Notes: generated by a model not told the origin, from the sequence alone. Numbered from the stretch's first letter, positions 47,832-62,536 are shown. The stretch: DNA of 64,000 nucleotides from Chaunax sp. Z400 (GCA_037577475.1 CM075188.1:5677501-5741500), one strand, 5' to 3'. A program made the numbers and translations.

Positions 47832-48599
47832 CATCGGAAACATCAGGCCTTGATTTCTATTGATCATTCCCTCACATCAACATCTGGATTTCTATGGACC
47901 GCCTGCTCACATCACTATTTGGATTCCTATTGATCACCTGCTCACATCAGCATTTTTATTTCTATAGATTGACTGTTTGCATCAGAAACATCAGGCCAGG
48001 ATTTCTATTGATCATTCGCCTACATCAGCATCTGGATTTCTATGGACTACCTGCTCACATCTGTATTTAGATTCATATTGATCACCTGCTCACAACAGCA
48101 TCTTGTTTTCTATTGATTGTTCACTCACATCAGCATCTGTATTTTTTATGATCACCTGCTAACATCAGCATTTTTATTTCCATAGATTGACTGTTTGCAT
48201 CAGAAACATCAGGCCTTGATTTCTATTGATCGTTCGCTCACCTGAGCATCTGGATTTCTATGGATTGCCTGCTCAGATCAACATTTGTATTTCTATTAAT
48301 CGCCTGCTCAGATCAGCATTTGAATTTTTGTTGATCACCTAATCACATCAGCATCTGAATTTCTATTGATCGCCTGCACAGATCAGCATTTTTTTTTCTA
48401 TTGATCGTTCACTCACATCAGCATCTGCATTTTTTTTGGATCACCTGCTAACATCAGCATTTTTATTTCTATAGATTGTCTGTTTGCATCGGAAACATCA
48501 GGCCTTGATTTCTATTGATCATTCCCTCACATCAACATCTGGATTTCTATGGACCGCCTGCTCACATCACTATTTGGATTCCTATTGATCACCTGCTCA

Positions 48600-51500
48600 C
48601 ATCAGCATTTTTATTTCTATTGATCGTTCGCTCCCATCAGCTTTTTCATTTCTATTGATAGTTCGCTCGCATCAGAATTCGTATTTCTATCGATCGTTCG
48701 TTATCATCAATATTTGTATTTCCAATGATCGTTCGTTCGCATCATCCTTTGTATTTCTATTGATCGTTCACTCACATCAGCATCTATATTTTTAATGGAT
48801 CGCCTGCTAACATCAGCATTTTTATTTCTATAGATTGACTGTTTGCATCAGAAACATCAGGCCATGATTTCTATTGATCATTCGCCTACATCAGCATCTG
48901 GATTTCTATGGACTACCTAATCACATCAGCATCTGAATTTCTATTGATCGCCTGCACAGATCAGCATTTGTTTTTCTATTGATCGTTCACTCACATCAGC
49001 ATCTGCATTTTTTTTGGATCGCCTGCTAACATCAGCATCTGCATTTTTTTTGGATCGCCTGCTAACATCAGCATTTTTATTTCTATAGATTGTCTGTTTG
49101 CATCGGAAACATCAGGCCTTGATTTCTATTGATCATTCCCTCACATCAACATCTGGATTTCTATGGACCGTCTGCTCACATCACTATTTGGATTCCTATT
49201 GATCACCTGCTCACATCAGCATTTTTATTTCTATAGATTGACTGTTTGCATCAGAAACATCAGGCCAGGATTTCTATTGATCATTCGCCTACATCAGCAT
49301 CTGGATTTCTATGGACTACCTGCTCACATCTGTATTTAGATTCATATTGATCACCTGCTCACAACAGCATCTAGTTTTCTATTGATTGTTCACTCACATC
49401 AGCATCTGTATTTTTTATGATCACCTGCTAACATCAGCATTTTTATTTCCATATATTGACTGTTTGCATCAGAAACATCAGGCCAGGATTTCTATTGATC
49501 ATTCGCCTACATCAGCATCTGGATTTCTATGGACTACCTGATCACATCAGCATTCGTATTTCTATTGATCGTTCGCTCGCATCAGCATTTGTATTTCTAT
49601 TGATCGTTCGCTCGCATCAGCATTTGTATTTCTATTGATCGTTCGCTCGCATCAGCATTTGTATTTCTACTGATCGTTCGCTCGCTTCAGCATTTGTATT
49701 TCTATTGATCGTTCGCTCGCATCAGCATTTGTATTTCTATTGATCGTTCGCTCCCATCAGCTTTTTCATTTCTATTGATAGTTCGCTCGCATCAGAATTC
49801 GTATTTCTATCGATCGTTCGTTATCATCAATATTTGTATTTCCAATGATCGTTCGTTCGCATCATCCTTTGTATTTCTATTGATCGTTCACTCACATCAG
49901 CATCTATATTTTTAATGGATCGCCTGCTAACATCAGCATTTTTATTTCTATAGATTGACTGTTTGCATCAGAAACATCAGGCCATGATTTCTATTGATCA
50001 TTCGCCTACATCAGCATCTGGATTTCTATGGACTACCTAATCACATCAGCATCTGAATTTCTATTGATCGCCTGCACAGATCAGCATTTGTTTTTCTATT
50101 GATCGTTCACTCACATCAGCATCTGCATTTTTTTTGGATCGCCTGCTAACATCAGCATTTTTATTTCTATAGATTGTCTGTTTGCATCGGAAACATCAGG
50201 CCTTGATTTCTATTGATCATTCCCTCACATCAACATCTGGATTTCTATGGACCGCCTGCTCACATCACTATTTGGATTCCTATTGATCACCTGCTCACAT
50301 CAGCATTTTTATTTCTATAGATTGACTGTTTGCATCAGAAACATCAGGCCAGGATTTCTATTGATCATTCGCCTACATCAGCATCTGGATTTCTATGGAC
50401 TACCTGCTCACATCTGTATTTAGATTCATATTGATCACCTGCTCACAACAGCATCTTGTTTTCTATTGATTGTTCACTCACATCAGCATCTGTATTTTTT
50501 ATGATCACCTGCTAACATCAGCATTTTTATTTCCATAGATTGACTGTTTGCATCAGAAACATCAGGCCTTGATTTCTATTGATCGTTCGCTCACCTGAGC
50601 ATCTGGATTTCTATGGATTGCCTGCTCAGATCAACATTTGTATTTCTATTAATCGCCTGCTCAGATCAGCATTTGAATTTTTGTTGATCACCTAATCACA
50701 TCAGCATCTGAATTTCTATTGATCGCCTGCACAGATCAGCATTTTTTTTTCTATTGATCGTTCACTCACATCAGCATCTGCATTTTTTTTGGATCGCCTG
50801 CTAACATCAGCATTTTTATTTCTATAGATTGTCTGTTTGCATCGGAAACATCAGGCCTTGATTTCTATTGATCATTCCCTCACATCAACATCTGGATTTC
50901 TATGGACCGCCTGCTCACATCACTATTTGGATTCCTATTGATCACCTGCTCACATCAGCATTTTTATTTCTATTGATCGTTCGCTCCCATCAGCTTTTTC
51001 ATTTCTATTGATAGTTCGCTCGCATCAGAATTCGTATTTCTATCGATCGTTCGTTATCATCAATATTTGTATTTCCAATGATCGTTCGTTCGCATCATCC
51101 TTTGTATTTCTATTGATCGTTCACTCACATCAGCATCTATATTTTTAATGGATCGCCTGCTAACATCAGCATTTTTATTTCTATAGATTGTCTGTTTGCA
51201 TCGGAAACATCAGGCCTTGATTTCTATTGATCATTCCCTCACATCAACATCTGGATTTCTATGGACCGCCTGCTCACATCACTATTTGGATTCCTATTGA
51301 TCACCTGCTCACATCAGCATTTTTATTTCTATAGATTGACTGTTTGCATCAGAAACATCAGGCCAGGATTTCTATTTATCATTCGCCTACATCAGCATCT
51401 GGATTTCTATGGACTACCTGCTCACATCTGTATTTAGATTCATATTGATCACCTGCTCACAACAGCATCTTGTTTTCTATTGATTGTTCACTCACATCAG

Positions 51501-52990
51501 CATCTGTATTTTTTATGATCACCTGCTAACATCAGCATTTTTATTTCCATAGATTGACTGTTTGCATCAGAAACATCAGGCCTTGATTTCTATTGATCGT
51601 TCGCTCACCTGAGCATCTGGATTTCTATGGATTGCCTGCTCAGATCAACATTTGTATTTCTATTAATCGCCTGCTCAGATCAGCATTTGAATTTTTGTTG
51701 ATCACCTAATCACATCAGCATCTGAATTTCTATTGATCGCCTGCACAGATCAGCATTTTTTTTTCTATTGATCGTTCACTCATATCAGCATCTGCATTTT
51801 TTTTGGATCGCCTGCTAACATCAGCATTTTTATTTCTATAGATTGTCTGTTTGCATCGGAAACATCAGGCCTTGATTTCTATTGATCATTCCCTCACATC
51901 AACATCTGGATTTCTATGGACCGCCTGCTCACATCACTATTTGGATTCCTATTGATCACCTGCTCACATCAGCATTTTTATTTCTATAGATTGACTGTTT
52001 GCATCAGAAACATCAGGCCAGGATTTCTATTGATCATTCGCCTACATCAGCATCTGGATTTCTATGGACTACCTGCTCACATCAGCATTCGTATTTCTAT
52101 TGATCGTTCGCTCGCATCAGCATTTGTATTTCTACTGATCGTTCGCTAGCTTCAGCATTTGTATTTCTATTGATCGTTCGCTCGCATCAGCATTTGTATT
52201 TCTATTGATCGTTCGCTCCCATCAGCTTTTTCATTTCTATTGATAGTTCGCTCGCATCAGAATTCGTATTTCTATCGATCGTTCGCTATCATCAGCATTT
52301 GTATTTCCAATGATCGTTCGTTCGCATCATCCTTTGTATTTCTATTGATCGTTCACTCACATCAGCATCTGTATTTTTAATGGATCGCCTGCTAACATCA
52401 GCATTTTTATTTCTATAGATTGACTGTTTGCATCAGAAACATCAGGCCATGATTTCTATTGATCATTCGCCTACATCAGCATCTGGATTTCTATGGACTA
52501 CCTAATCACATCAGCATCTGAATTTCTATTGATCGCCTGCACAGATCAGCATTTGTTTTTCTATTGATCGTTCACTCACATCAGCATCTGCATTTTTTTT
52601 GGATCGCCTGCTAACATCAGCATTTTTATTTCTATAGATTGTCTGTTTGCATCGGAAACATCAGGCCTTGATTTCTATTGATCATTCCCTCACATCAACA
52701 TCTGGATTTCTATGGACCGCCTGCTCACATCACTATTTGGATTCCTATTGATCACCTGCTCACATCAGCATTTTTATTTCTATTGATCGTTCGCTCCCAT
52801 CAGCTTTTTCATTTCTATTGATAGTTCGCTCGCATCAGAATTCGTATTTCTATCGATCGTTCGTTATCATCAATATTTGTATTTCCAATGATCGTTCGTT
52901 CGCATCATCCTTTGTATTTCTATTGATCGTTCACTCACATCAGCATCTATATTTTTAATGGATCGCCTGCTAACATCAGCATTTTTATTT
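48600..52990 (+). repeat. HOR units sharing one recombinant junction
   Basis: At 48600, 50953 and 52763 a 'catcagcatttttatttct' monomer is joined directly to 'attgatcgttcgctcccatc', skipping the monomers normally between them. The intervals are 2,353 and 1,810 bp. One deletion or unequal crossover therefore happened first and was then copied. Confidence 0.88.
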
Positions 52991-55900
52991 CTATAGATTG
53001 TCTGTTTGCATCGGAAACATCAGGCCTTGATTTCTATTGATCATTCCCTCACATCAACATCTGGATTTCTATGGACCGCCTGCTCACATCACTATTTGGA
53101 TTCCTATTGATCACCTGCTCACATCAGCATTTTTATTTCTATAGATTGACTGTTTGCATCAGAAACATCAGGCCAGGATTTCTATTGATCATTCGCCTAC
53201 ATCAGCATCTGGATTTCTATGGACTACCTGCTCACATCTGTATTTAGATTCATATTGATCACCTGCTCACAACAGCATCTTGTTTTCTATTGATTGTTCA
53301 CTCACATCAGCATCTGTATTTTTTATGATCACCTGCTAACATCAGCATTTTTATTTCCATAGATTGACTGTTTGCATCAGAAACATCAGGCCTTGATTTC
53401 TATTGATCGTTCGCTCACCTGAGCATCTGGATTTCTATGGATTGCCTGCTCAGATCAACATTTGTATTTCTATTAATCGCCTGCTCAGATCAGCATTTGA
53501 ATTTTTGTTGATCACCTAATCACATCAGCATCTGAATTTCTATTGATCGCCTGCACAGATCAGCATTTGTTTTTCTATTGATCGTTCACTCACATCAGCA
53601 TCTGCATTTTTTTTGGATCGCCTGCTAACATCAGCATTTTTATTTCTATAGATTGTCTGTTTGCATCGGAAACATCAGGCCTTGATTTCTATTGATCATT
53701 CCCTCACATCAACATCTGGATTTCTATGGACCGCCTGCTCACATCACTATTTGGATTCCTATTGATCACCTGCTCACATCAGCATTTTTATTTCTATAGA
53801 TTGACTGTTTGCATCAGAAACATCAGGCCAGGATTTCTATTGATCATTAGCCTACATCAGCATCTGGATTTCTATGGACTACCTGCTCACATCTGTATTT
53901 AGATTCATATTGATCACCTGCTCACAACAGCATCTAGTTTTCTATTGATTGTTCACTCACATCAGCATCTGTATTTTTTATGATCACCTGCTAACATCAG
54001 CATTTTTATTTCCATATATTGACTGTTTGCATCAGAAACATCAGGCCTTGATTTCTATTGATCGTTCGCTCACCTGAGCATCTGGATTTCTATGGATTGC
54101 CTGCTCAGATCATCATTTGTATTTCTATTAATCGCCTGCTCAGATCAGCATTTGAATTTTTGTTGATCACCTAATCACATCAGCATCTGAATTTCTATTG
54201 ATCGCCTGCACAGATCAGCATTTGTTTTTCTATTGATCGTTCACTCACATCAGCATCTGCATTTTTTATGATCACCTGCTAACATCAGCATTTTTATTTC
54301 CATAGATTGACTGTTTGCATCAGAAACATCAGGCCTTGATTTCTATTGATCGTTCGCTCACCTGAGCATCTGGATTTCTATGGATTGCCTGCTCAGATCA
54401 ACATTTGTATTTCTATTAATCGCCTGCTCAGATCAGCATTTGAATTTTTGTTGATCACCTAATCACATCAGTATCTGAATTTCTATTGATCGCCTGCACA
54501 GATCAGCATTTGTTTTTCTATTGATCGTTCACTCACATCAGCATCTGCATTTTTTTTGGATCGCCTGCTAACATCAGCATTTTTATTTCTATAGATTGTC
54601 TGTTTGCATCGGAAACATCAGGCCTTGATTTCTATTGATCATTCCCTCACATCAACATCTGGATTTCTATGGACCGCCTGCTCACATCACTATTTGGATT
54701 CCTATTGATCACCTGCTCACATCAGCATTTTTATATCTATAGATTGACTGTTTGCATCAGAAACATCAGGCCAGGATTTCTATTGATCATTCGCCTACAT
54801 CAGCATCTGGATTTCTATGGACTACCTGCTCACATCTGTATTTAGATTCATATTGATCACCTGCTCACAACAGCATCTTGTTTTCTATTGATTGTTCACT
54901 CACATCAGCATCTGTATTTTTTATGATCACCTGCTAACATCAGCATTTTTATTTCCATAGATTGACTGTTTGCATCAGAAACATCAGGCCTTGATTTCTA
55001 TTGATCGTTCGCTCACCTGAGCATCTGGATTTCTATGGATTGCCTGCTCAGATCAACATTTGTATTTCTATTAATCGCCTGCTCAGATCAGCATTTGAAT
55101 TTTTGTTGATCACCTAATCACATCAGCATCTGAATTTCTATTGATCGCCTGCACAGATCAGCATTTGTTTTTCTATTGATCGTTCACTCACATCAGCATC
55201 TGCATTTTTTTTGGATCGCCTGCTAACATCAGCATTTTTATTTCTATAGATTGTCTGTTTGCATCGGAAACATCAGGCCTTGATTTCTATTGATCATTCC
55301 CTCACATCAACATCTGGATTTCTATGGACCGCCTGCTCACATCACTATTTGGATTCCTATTGATCACCTGCTCACATCAGCATTTTTATTTCTATAGATT
55401 GACTGTTTGCATCAGAAACATCAGGCCAGGATTTCTATTGATCATTCGCCTACATCAGCATCTGGATTTCTATGGACTACCTGATCACATCAGCATTCGT
55501 ATTTCTATTGATCGTTCGCTCGCATCAGCATTTGTATTTCTATTGATCGTTCGCTCGCATCAGCATTTGTATTTCTATTGATCGTTCGCTCGCATCAGCA
55601 TTTGTATTTCTACTGATCGTTCGCTCGCTTCAGCATTTGTATTTCTATTGATCGTTCGCTCGCATCAGCATTTGTATTTCTATTGATCGTTCGCTCCCAT
55701 CAGCTTTTTCATTTCTATTGATAGTTCGCTTGCATCAGAATTCGTATTTCTATCGATCGTTCGCTATCATCAGCATTTGTATTTCCAATGATCGTTCGTT
55801 CGCATCATCCTTTGTATTTCTATTGATCGTTCACTCACATCAGCATCTGTATTTTTAATGGATCGCCTGCTAACATCAGCATTTTTATTTCTATAGATTG

Positions 55901-58900
55901 ACTGTTTGCATCAGAAACATCAGGCCATGATTTCTATTGATCATTCGCCTACATCAGCATCTGGATTTCTATGGACTACCTAATCACATCAGCATCTGAA
56001 TTTCTATTGATCGCCTGCACAGATCAGCATTTGTTTTTCTATTGATCGTTCACTCACATCAGCATCTGCATTTTTTTTGGATCGCCTGCTAACATCAGCA
56101 TTTTTATTTCTATATATTGACTGTTTGCATCGGAAACATCAGGCCTTGATTTCTATTGATCATTCCCTCACATCAACATCTGGATTTCTATGGACCGCCT
56201 GCTCACATCACTATTTGGATTCCTATTGATCACCTGCTCACATCAGCATTTTTATTTCTATAGATTGACTGTTTGCATCAGAAACATCAGGCCAGGATTT
56301 CTATTGATCATTAGCCTACATCAGCATCTGGATTTCTATGGACTACCTGCTCACATCTGTATTTAGATTCATATTGATCACCTGCTCACAACAGCATCTA
56401 GTTTTCTATTGATTGTTCACTCACATCAGCATCTGTATTTTTTATGATCACCTGCTAACATCAGCATTTTTATTTCCATATATTGACTGTTTGCATCAGA
56501 AACATCAGGCCTTCATTTCTATTGATCGTTCGCTCACCTGAGCATCTGGATTTCTATGGATTGCCTGCTCAGATCATCATTTGTATTTCTATTAATCGCC
56601 TGCTCAGATCAGCATTTGAATTTTTGTTGATCACCTAATCACATCAGCATCTGTATTTCTATTGATCGCCTGCACAGATCAGCATTTGTTTTTCTATTGA
56701 TCGTTCACTCACATCAGCATCTGCATTTTTTATGATCACCTGCTAACATCAGCATTTTTATTTCCATAGATTGACTGTTTGCATCAGAAACATCAGGCCT
56801 TGATTTCTATTGATCGTTCGCTCACCTGAGCATCTGGATTTCTATGGATTGCCTGCTCAGATCAACATTTGTATTTCTATTAATCGCCTGCTCAGATCAG
56901 CATTTGAATTTTTGTTGATCACCTAATCACATCAGCATCTGAATTTCTATTGATCGCCTGCACAGATCAGCATTTGTTTTTCTATTGATCGTTCACTCAC
57001 ATCAGCATCTGCATTTTTTTTGGATCGCCTGCTAACATCAGCATTTTTATTTCTATAGATTGTCTGTTTGCATCGGAAACATCAGGCCTTGATTTCTATT
57101 GATCATTCCCTCACATCAACATCTGGATTTCTATGGACCGCCTGCTCACATCACTATTTGGATTCCTATTGATCACCTGCTCAGATCAGCATTTGAATTT
57201 TTGTTGATCACCTAATCACATCAGCATCTGAATTTCTATTGATCGCCTGCACAGATCAGCATTTGTTTTTCTATTGATCGTTCACTCACATCAGCATCTG
57301 CATTTTTTTTGGATCGCCTGCTAACATCAGCATTTTTATTTCTATAGATTGTCTGTTTGCATCGGAAACATCAGGCCTTGATTTCTATTGATCATTCCCT
57401 CACATCAACATCTGGATTTCTATGGACCGCCTGCTCACATCACTATTTGGATTCCTATTGATCACCTGCTCACATCAGCATTTTTATATCTATAGATTGA
57501 CTGTTTGCATCAGAAACATCAGGCCAGGATTTCTATTGATCATTCGCCTACATCAGCATCTGGATTTCTATGGACTACCTGCTCACATCTGTATTTAGAT
57601 TCATATTGATCACCTGCTCACAACAGCATCTTGTTTTCTATTGATTGTTCACTCACATCAGCATCTGTATTTTTTATGATCACCTGCTAACATCAGCATT
57701 TTTATTTCCATAGATTGACTGTTTGCATCAGAAACATCAGGCCTTGATTTCTATTGATCGTTCGCTCACCTGAGCATCTGGATTTCTATGGATTGCCTGC
57801 TCAGATCAACATTTGTATTTCTATTAATCGCCTGCTCAGATCAGCATTTGAATTTTTGTTGATCACCTAATCACATCAGCATCTGAATTTCTATTGATCG
57901 CCTGCACAGATCAGCATTTGTTTTTCTATTGATCGTTCACTCACATCAGCATCTGCATTTTTTTTGGATCGCCTGCTAACATCAGCATTTTTATTTCTAT
58001 AGATTGTCTGTTTGCATCGGAAACATCAGGCCTTGATTTCTATTGATCATTCCCTCACATCAACATCTGGATTTCTATGGACCGCCTGCTCACATCACTA
58101 TTTGGATTCCTATTGATCACCTGCTCACATCAGCATTTTTATTTCTATAGATTGACTGTTTGCATCAGAAACATCAGGCCAGGATTTCTATTGATCATTC
58201 GCCTACATCAGCATCTGGATTTCTATGGACTACCTGATCACATCAGCATTCGTATTTCTATTGATCGTTCGCTCGCATCAGCATTTGTATTTCTATTGAT
58301 CGTTCGCTCGCATCAGCATTTGTATTTCTATTGATCGTTCGCTCGCATCAGCATTTGTATTTCTACTGATCGTTCGCTCGCTTCAGCATTTGTATTTCTA
58401 TTGATCGTTCGCTCGCATCCGCATTTGTATTTCTATTGATCGTTCGCTCCCATCAGCTTTTTCATTTCTATTGATAGTTCGCTTGCATCAGAATTCGTAT
58501 TTCTATCGATCGTTCGCTATCATCAGCATTTGTATTTCCAATGATCGTTCGTTCGCATCATCCTTTGTATTTCTATTGATCGTTCACTCACATCAGCATC
58601 TGTATTTTTAATGGATCGCCTGCTAACATCAGCATTTTTATTTCTATAGATTGACTGTTTGCATCAGAAACATCAGGCCATGATTTCTATTGATCATTCG
58701 CCTACATCAGCATCTGGATTTCTATGGACTACCTAATCACATCAGCATCTGAATTTCTATTGATCGCCTGCACAGATCAGCATTTGTTTTTCTATTGATC
58801 GTTCACTCACATCAGCATCTGCATTTTTTTTGGATCGCCTGCTAACATCAGCATTTTTATTTCTATAGATTGTCTGTTTGCATCGGAAACATCAGGCCTT

Positions 58901-60453
58901 GATTTCTATTGATCATTCCCTCACATCAACATCTGGATTTCTATGGACCGCCTGCTCACATCACTATTTGGATTCCTATTGATCACCTGCTCACATCAGC
59001 ATTTTTATTTCTATAGATTGACTGTTTGCATCAGAAACATCAGGCCAGGATTTCTATTGATCATTAGCCTACATCAGCATCTGGATTTCTATGGACTACC
59101 TGCTCACATCTGTATTTAGATTCATATTGATCGCCTGCACAGATCAGCATTTGTTTTTCTATTGATCGTTCACTCACATCAGCATCTGCATTTTTTATGA
59201 TCACCTGCTAACATCAGCATTTTTATTTCCATAGATTGACTGTTTGCATCAGAAACATCAGGCCTTGATTTCTATTGATCGTTCGCTCACCTGAGCATCT
59301 GGATTTCTATGGATTGCCTGCTCAGATCAACATTTGTATTTCTATTAATCGCCTGCTCAGATCAGCATTTGAATTTTTGTTGATCACCTAATCACATCAG
59401 CATCTGAATTTCTATTGATCGCCTGCACAGATCAGCATTTGTTTTTCTATTGATCGTTCACTCACATCAGCATCTGCATTTTTTTTGGATCGCCTGCTAA
59501 CATCAGCATTTTTATTTCTATAGATTGTCTGTTTGTATCGGAAACATCAGGCCTTGATTTCTATTGATCATTCCCTCACATCAACATCTGGATTTCTATG
59601 GACCGCCTGCTCACATCACTATTTGGATTCCTATTGATCACCTGCTCACATCAGCATTTTTATTTCTATAGATTGACTGTTTGCATCAGAAACATCAGGC
59701 CAGGATTTCTATTGATCATTCGCCTACATCAGCATCTGGATTTCTATGGACTACCTGCTCACATCAGCATTTGTATTTCTATTGATCGTTCGCTCGCATC
59801 AGCATTTGTATTTCTATTGATCGTTCGCTCGCATCAGCATTTGTATTTCTATTGATCGTTCGCTCGCATCAGCATTTGTATTTCTACTGATCGTTCGCTC
59901 GCCTCAGCATTTGTATTTCTATTGATCTTTCTCTCGCATCAGCATTTGTATTTCTACTGATCGTTCGCTCGCTTCAGCATTTGTATTTCTATTGATCGTT
60001 CGCTTGCATCAGCATTTGTATTTCTATTGATCGTTCGCTCCTATCAGCTTTTTCATTTCTATTGAAAGTTCGCTCGCATCAGACTTCGTATTTCTATCGA
60101 TCGTTCGCTATCATCAGCATTTGTATTTCCAATGATCGTTCGTTCGCATCATCATTTGTATTTCTATTGATCGTTCACTCACATCAGCATTTGTATTTTT
60201 TATGGATCACCTACTAACATCAGCATTTTTATTTCTATAGATTCACTGTTTGCATCTGAAACATCAGGCCTTGATTTCTATTGATCGTTCGCTCACATCA
60301 GCATTTGTATTTCTATTGATCACCTCCTCAGATCAGCATTTGTATTTCTATGGATGACCTGCTCACATTAGCATCTGGATTTCTGTGGATTGCATCCTCC
60401 GATCAGCATTTGGATTTGTGTGGATTGCCTTTTCTCATCAGCATTTGTATTTC

Positions 60454-61318
60454 AAAAAAATTAAGCTAAGGCACTGTGTGAATAGTCAAAATTTCTCCTC
60501 AGATTGCTGAAAATAATTTAACTTCAGCCACAGTTATAGTGTAGAAAAGGCCTCAAAGATAGTCTTGTTGTTAAATAGCGCTTTTCTATTTTATTAGCTG
60601 TTTAATGACCCATTCAGTGCTGTATTCCTATTGGTTGCGCCGTCCCATCTGTGCACTGAGTCTGTTAACATACAGTGCAGTGTTGAACTCTTTCAGATGT
60701 GTTCAGCAGCTCGTCATGTATTTGAGTTTATTTAAACACGGTTGTCGCAAGTGGACTGAGCGTGAATGCCAATATAAGTATCTCATTTACTGTTGTGTTT
60801 GCTATTTGTTATGTATTTTAATAGTTTCGGTTGTTTAAAGGTAAAGGATAATTGTTGCTGTCGCTGTTAATTGAGCTTCGGAACTCCGTGAACGAACATA
60901 CCGGAAGTGTGTTTTCACGATAAAAGCACTGTGAATGGATAACCGGAAGTTATGTGATGTTAGCGTTAGCCTAGCTTAACAGCGATAAATGAACTATCGG
61001 GGCTGCCGATTGACTCAGGGTGAGGGAGATTGAAGTCTCAGCGGCACAAAAACACAAGGGATGGAAACTAAGGAAGCATTCTGTACCTAGCAACGGTTGC
61101 TATGCTGCAGTTGCTGCTTGGCGTGTTCATGACGTGGCGTGACGTCATACGCACCCTTTCACACATTGTACTTTGATTTAGAAGGCATATAAAACTCAAC
61201 TATCAGTACGTATATGAACAAATCAGCAGATTCGTTCCCAAAGCAGAAGTTTTTTTTCTGTCCCAGGCAAAGAGACACATCACAACAGACTTAAACTATG
61301 GAGTGATGGCTCGCTACA
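60454..61318 (+). repeat. Promoter-like module, copy 4 (865 bp)
   Basis: First of three closely spaced modules. ETS sites at 60900-60909 and 60942-60950, AP-1 at 61011-61017, MYB-type CAACGG at 61091-61096. Short-form 'gagtttatttaaa'; 77-codon frame open (60605-60838). The left flank is the usual module-flanking satellite, slightly shortened (it lacks the 'ggatcacattttcag' monomer). Confidence 0.95.
61130..61194 (+). promoter_or_regulatory. Core promoter of module 4
   Basis: TGACGTGG at 61130-61137, CRE TGACGTCA at 61140-61147, TATAAAA at 61188-61194. Confidence 0.55.
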
Positions 61319-61672
61319 TTTTTTGTTGATCACCTAATCACATCAGCATCTGAATGTCTATTGATCGCCTGCACAGATCAGCATTTGTTTTTCTATTGAT
61401 CGTTCACTCACATCAGCATTTGTATTTTTTTGGATCACCTGCTCCCATCAGCATTTGGATTTCTATTGATCGTTGGCTCATATCAGGCCTCGATTTATAT
61501 TGATCGCCTTCTCAGATCAGCATCTGGATTTCTATGGATCGCCTGCTCACATCAGCATTTGTATTTCTATGGATCACCTGCTCACATTAGCATCTGGATT
61601 TCTGTGGATTGCATCATCCGATCAGCATTTGGATTTGTGTGGATTGCCTTTTCTCATCAGCATTTGTATTTC
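61319..61672 (+). repeat. 354-bp satellite spacer between modules 4 and 5
   Basis: Starts with the usual post-module run ('gaatgtctattgatcgcctg'), has a few type II monomers ('catcaggcctcgattta'), then jumps to the pre-module run ('gattgcatcatccgatcag'). It looks like a normal inter-module array collapsed by deletion. Confidence 0.9.
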
Positions 61673-62536
61673 AAAAAAATTAAGCTAAGGCACTGTGTGA
61701 ATAGTCAAAATTTCTCTTCAGATTGCTGAAAACAATTTAACTTCAGCCACAGTTATAGTGTAGAAAAGGCCTCAAAGATAATCTTGTTGCGCTTTTCTAT
61801 TTTATTAGCTGTTTAATGACCCATTCAGTGCTGTATTCCTATTCGTTGCGCCGTCCCATCTGTGCACTGAGTCTGTTAACATACAGTGCAGAGTTGAACT
61901 CTTTCAGAGGTGTTCCGCAGCTCGTCACGTATTTGAGTTAAAGTATTAGTTAAACACGGTTGTCGCAAGTGGACTGAGCGTGAATGCCAATATAAGTATC
62001 TCATTTACTGTTGTGTTTGCTATTTGTTATGTATTTTAATAGTTTCGGTTGTTTAAAGGTAAAGGATAATTGTTGCTGTCGCTGTTAATTGAGCTTCGGA
62101 ACTCCGTGAACGAACATACTGGAAGTGTGTTTTCACGATAAAAGCACTGTGAATGGATAACCGGAAGTTATGTGATGTTAGCGTTAGCCTAGCTTAACAG
62201 CGATAAATGAACTATCGGGGCTGCCGATTGACTCAGGGTGAGGGAGATTGAAGTCTCAGCGGCACAAAAACACAAGGGATGGAAACTAAGGAAGCATTCT
62301 GTACCTAGCAAAGGTTGCTATGCTGCAGTTGCTGCTTGGCGTGTTCATGACGTGGCGTGACGTCATACGCACCCTTTCACACATTGTACTTTGATTTAGA
62401 AGGCATATAAAACTCAACTATCAGTACGTATATGAACAAATCAGCAGATTCGTTCCCAAAGCAGAAGTTTTTTTTCTGTCCCAGGCAAAGAGACACATCA
62501 CAACAGACTTAAACTATGGAGTGATGGCTCGCTACA
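61673..62536 (+). repeat. Promoter-like module, copy 5 (864 bp), most altered
   Basis: Shares the long-form 'gagttaaagtattagttaaa' with copy 2, and lacks 8 bp around 'ttgttgcgcttttc'. The first ETS site is mutated (ACTGGAAGTG, 62118-62127), the CCAAT-type ATTGG is ATTCG, and the MYB-type site is CAAAGG (62309-62314). The second ETS site (62160-62168) and AP-1 (62229-62235) are intact. If the sites matter, this copy should be weaker. Confidence 0.95.
62348..62412 (+). promoter_or_regulatory. Core promoter of module 5
   Basis: TGACGTGG at 62348-62355, CRE TGACGTCA at 62358-62365, TATAAAA at 62406-62412. The core is intact although upstream sites in this copy are damaged. Confidence 0.5.

Larger units (their letters stand above)
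40781..60453 (+). repeat. 35-bp satellite, longest HOR array
   Basis: Almost 20 kb of uninterrupted HOR satellite. Between 41,072 and 45,056 the landmark 'catcggaaac' (41072, 41727, 42593, 43248, 44114, 45057) gives the unit order B, C, B, C, A with exact lengths 655, 866, 655, 866 and 943. Further right the order is disturbed by duplications and a recurring deletion junction. Near 59,600 it enters the same run that precedes module 1. No other element interrupts it. Confidence 0.96.

Noticed and set aside
14986..60454. Regular ~22-23-kb super-repeat between modules 1, 3 and 4
   Set aside because: The distances (23,055 and 22,413 bp) are similar, but the first interval contains the unique island and module 2 while the second is pure satellite. 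The similarity is coincidental on present evidence.
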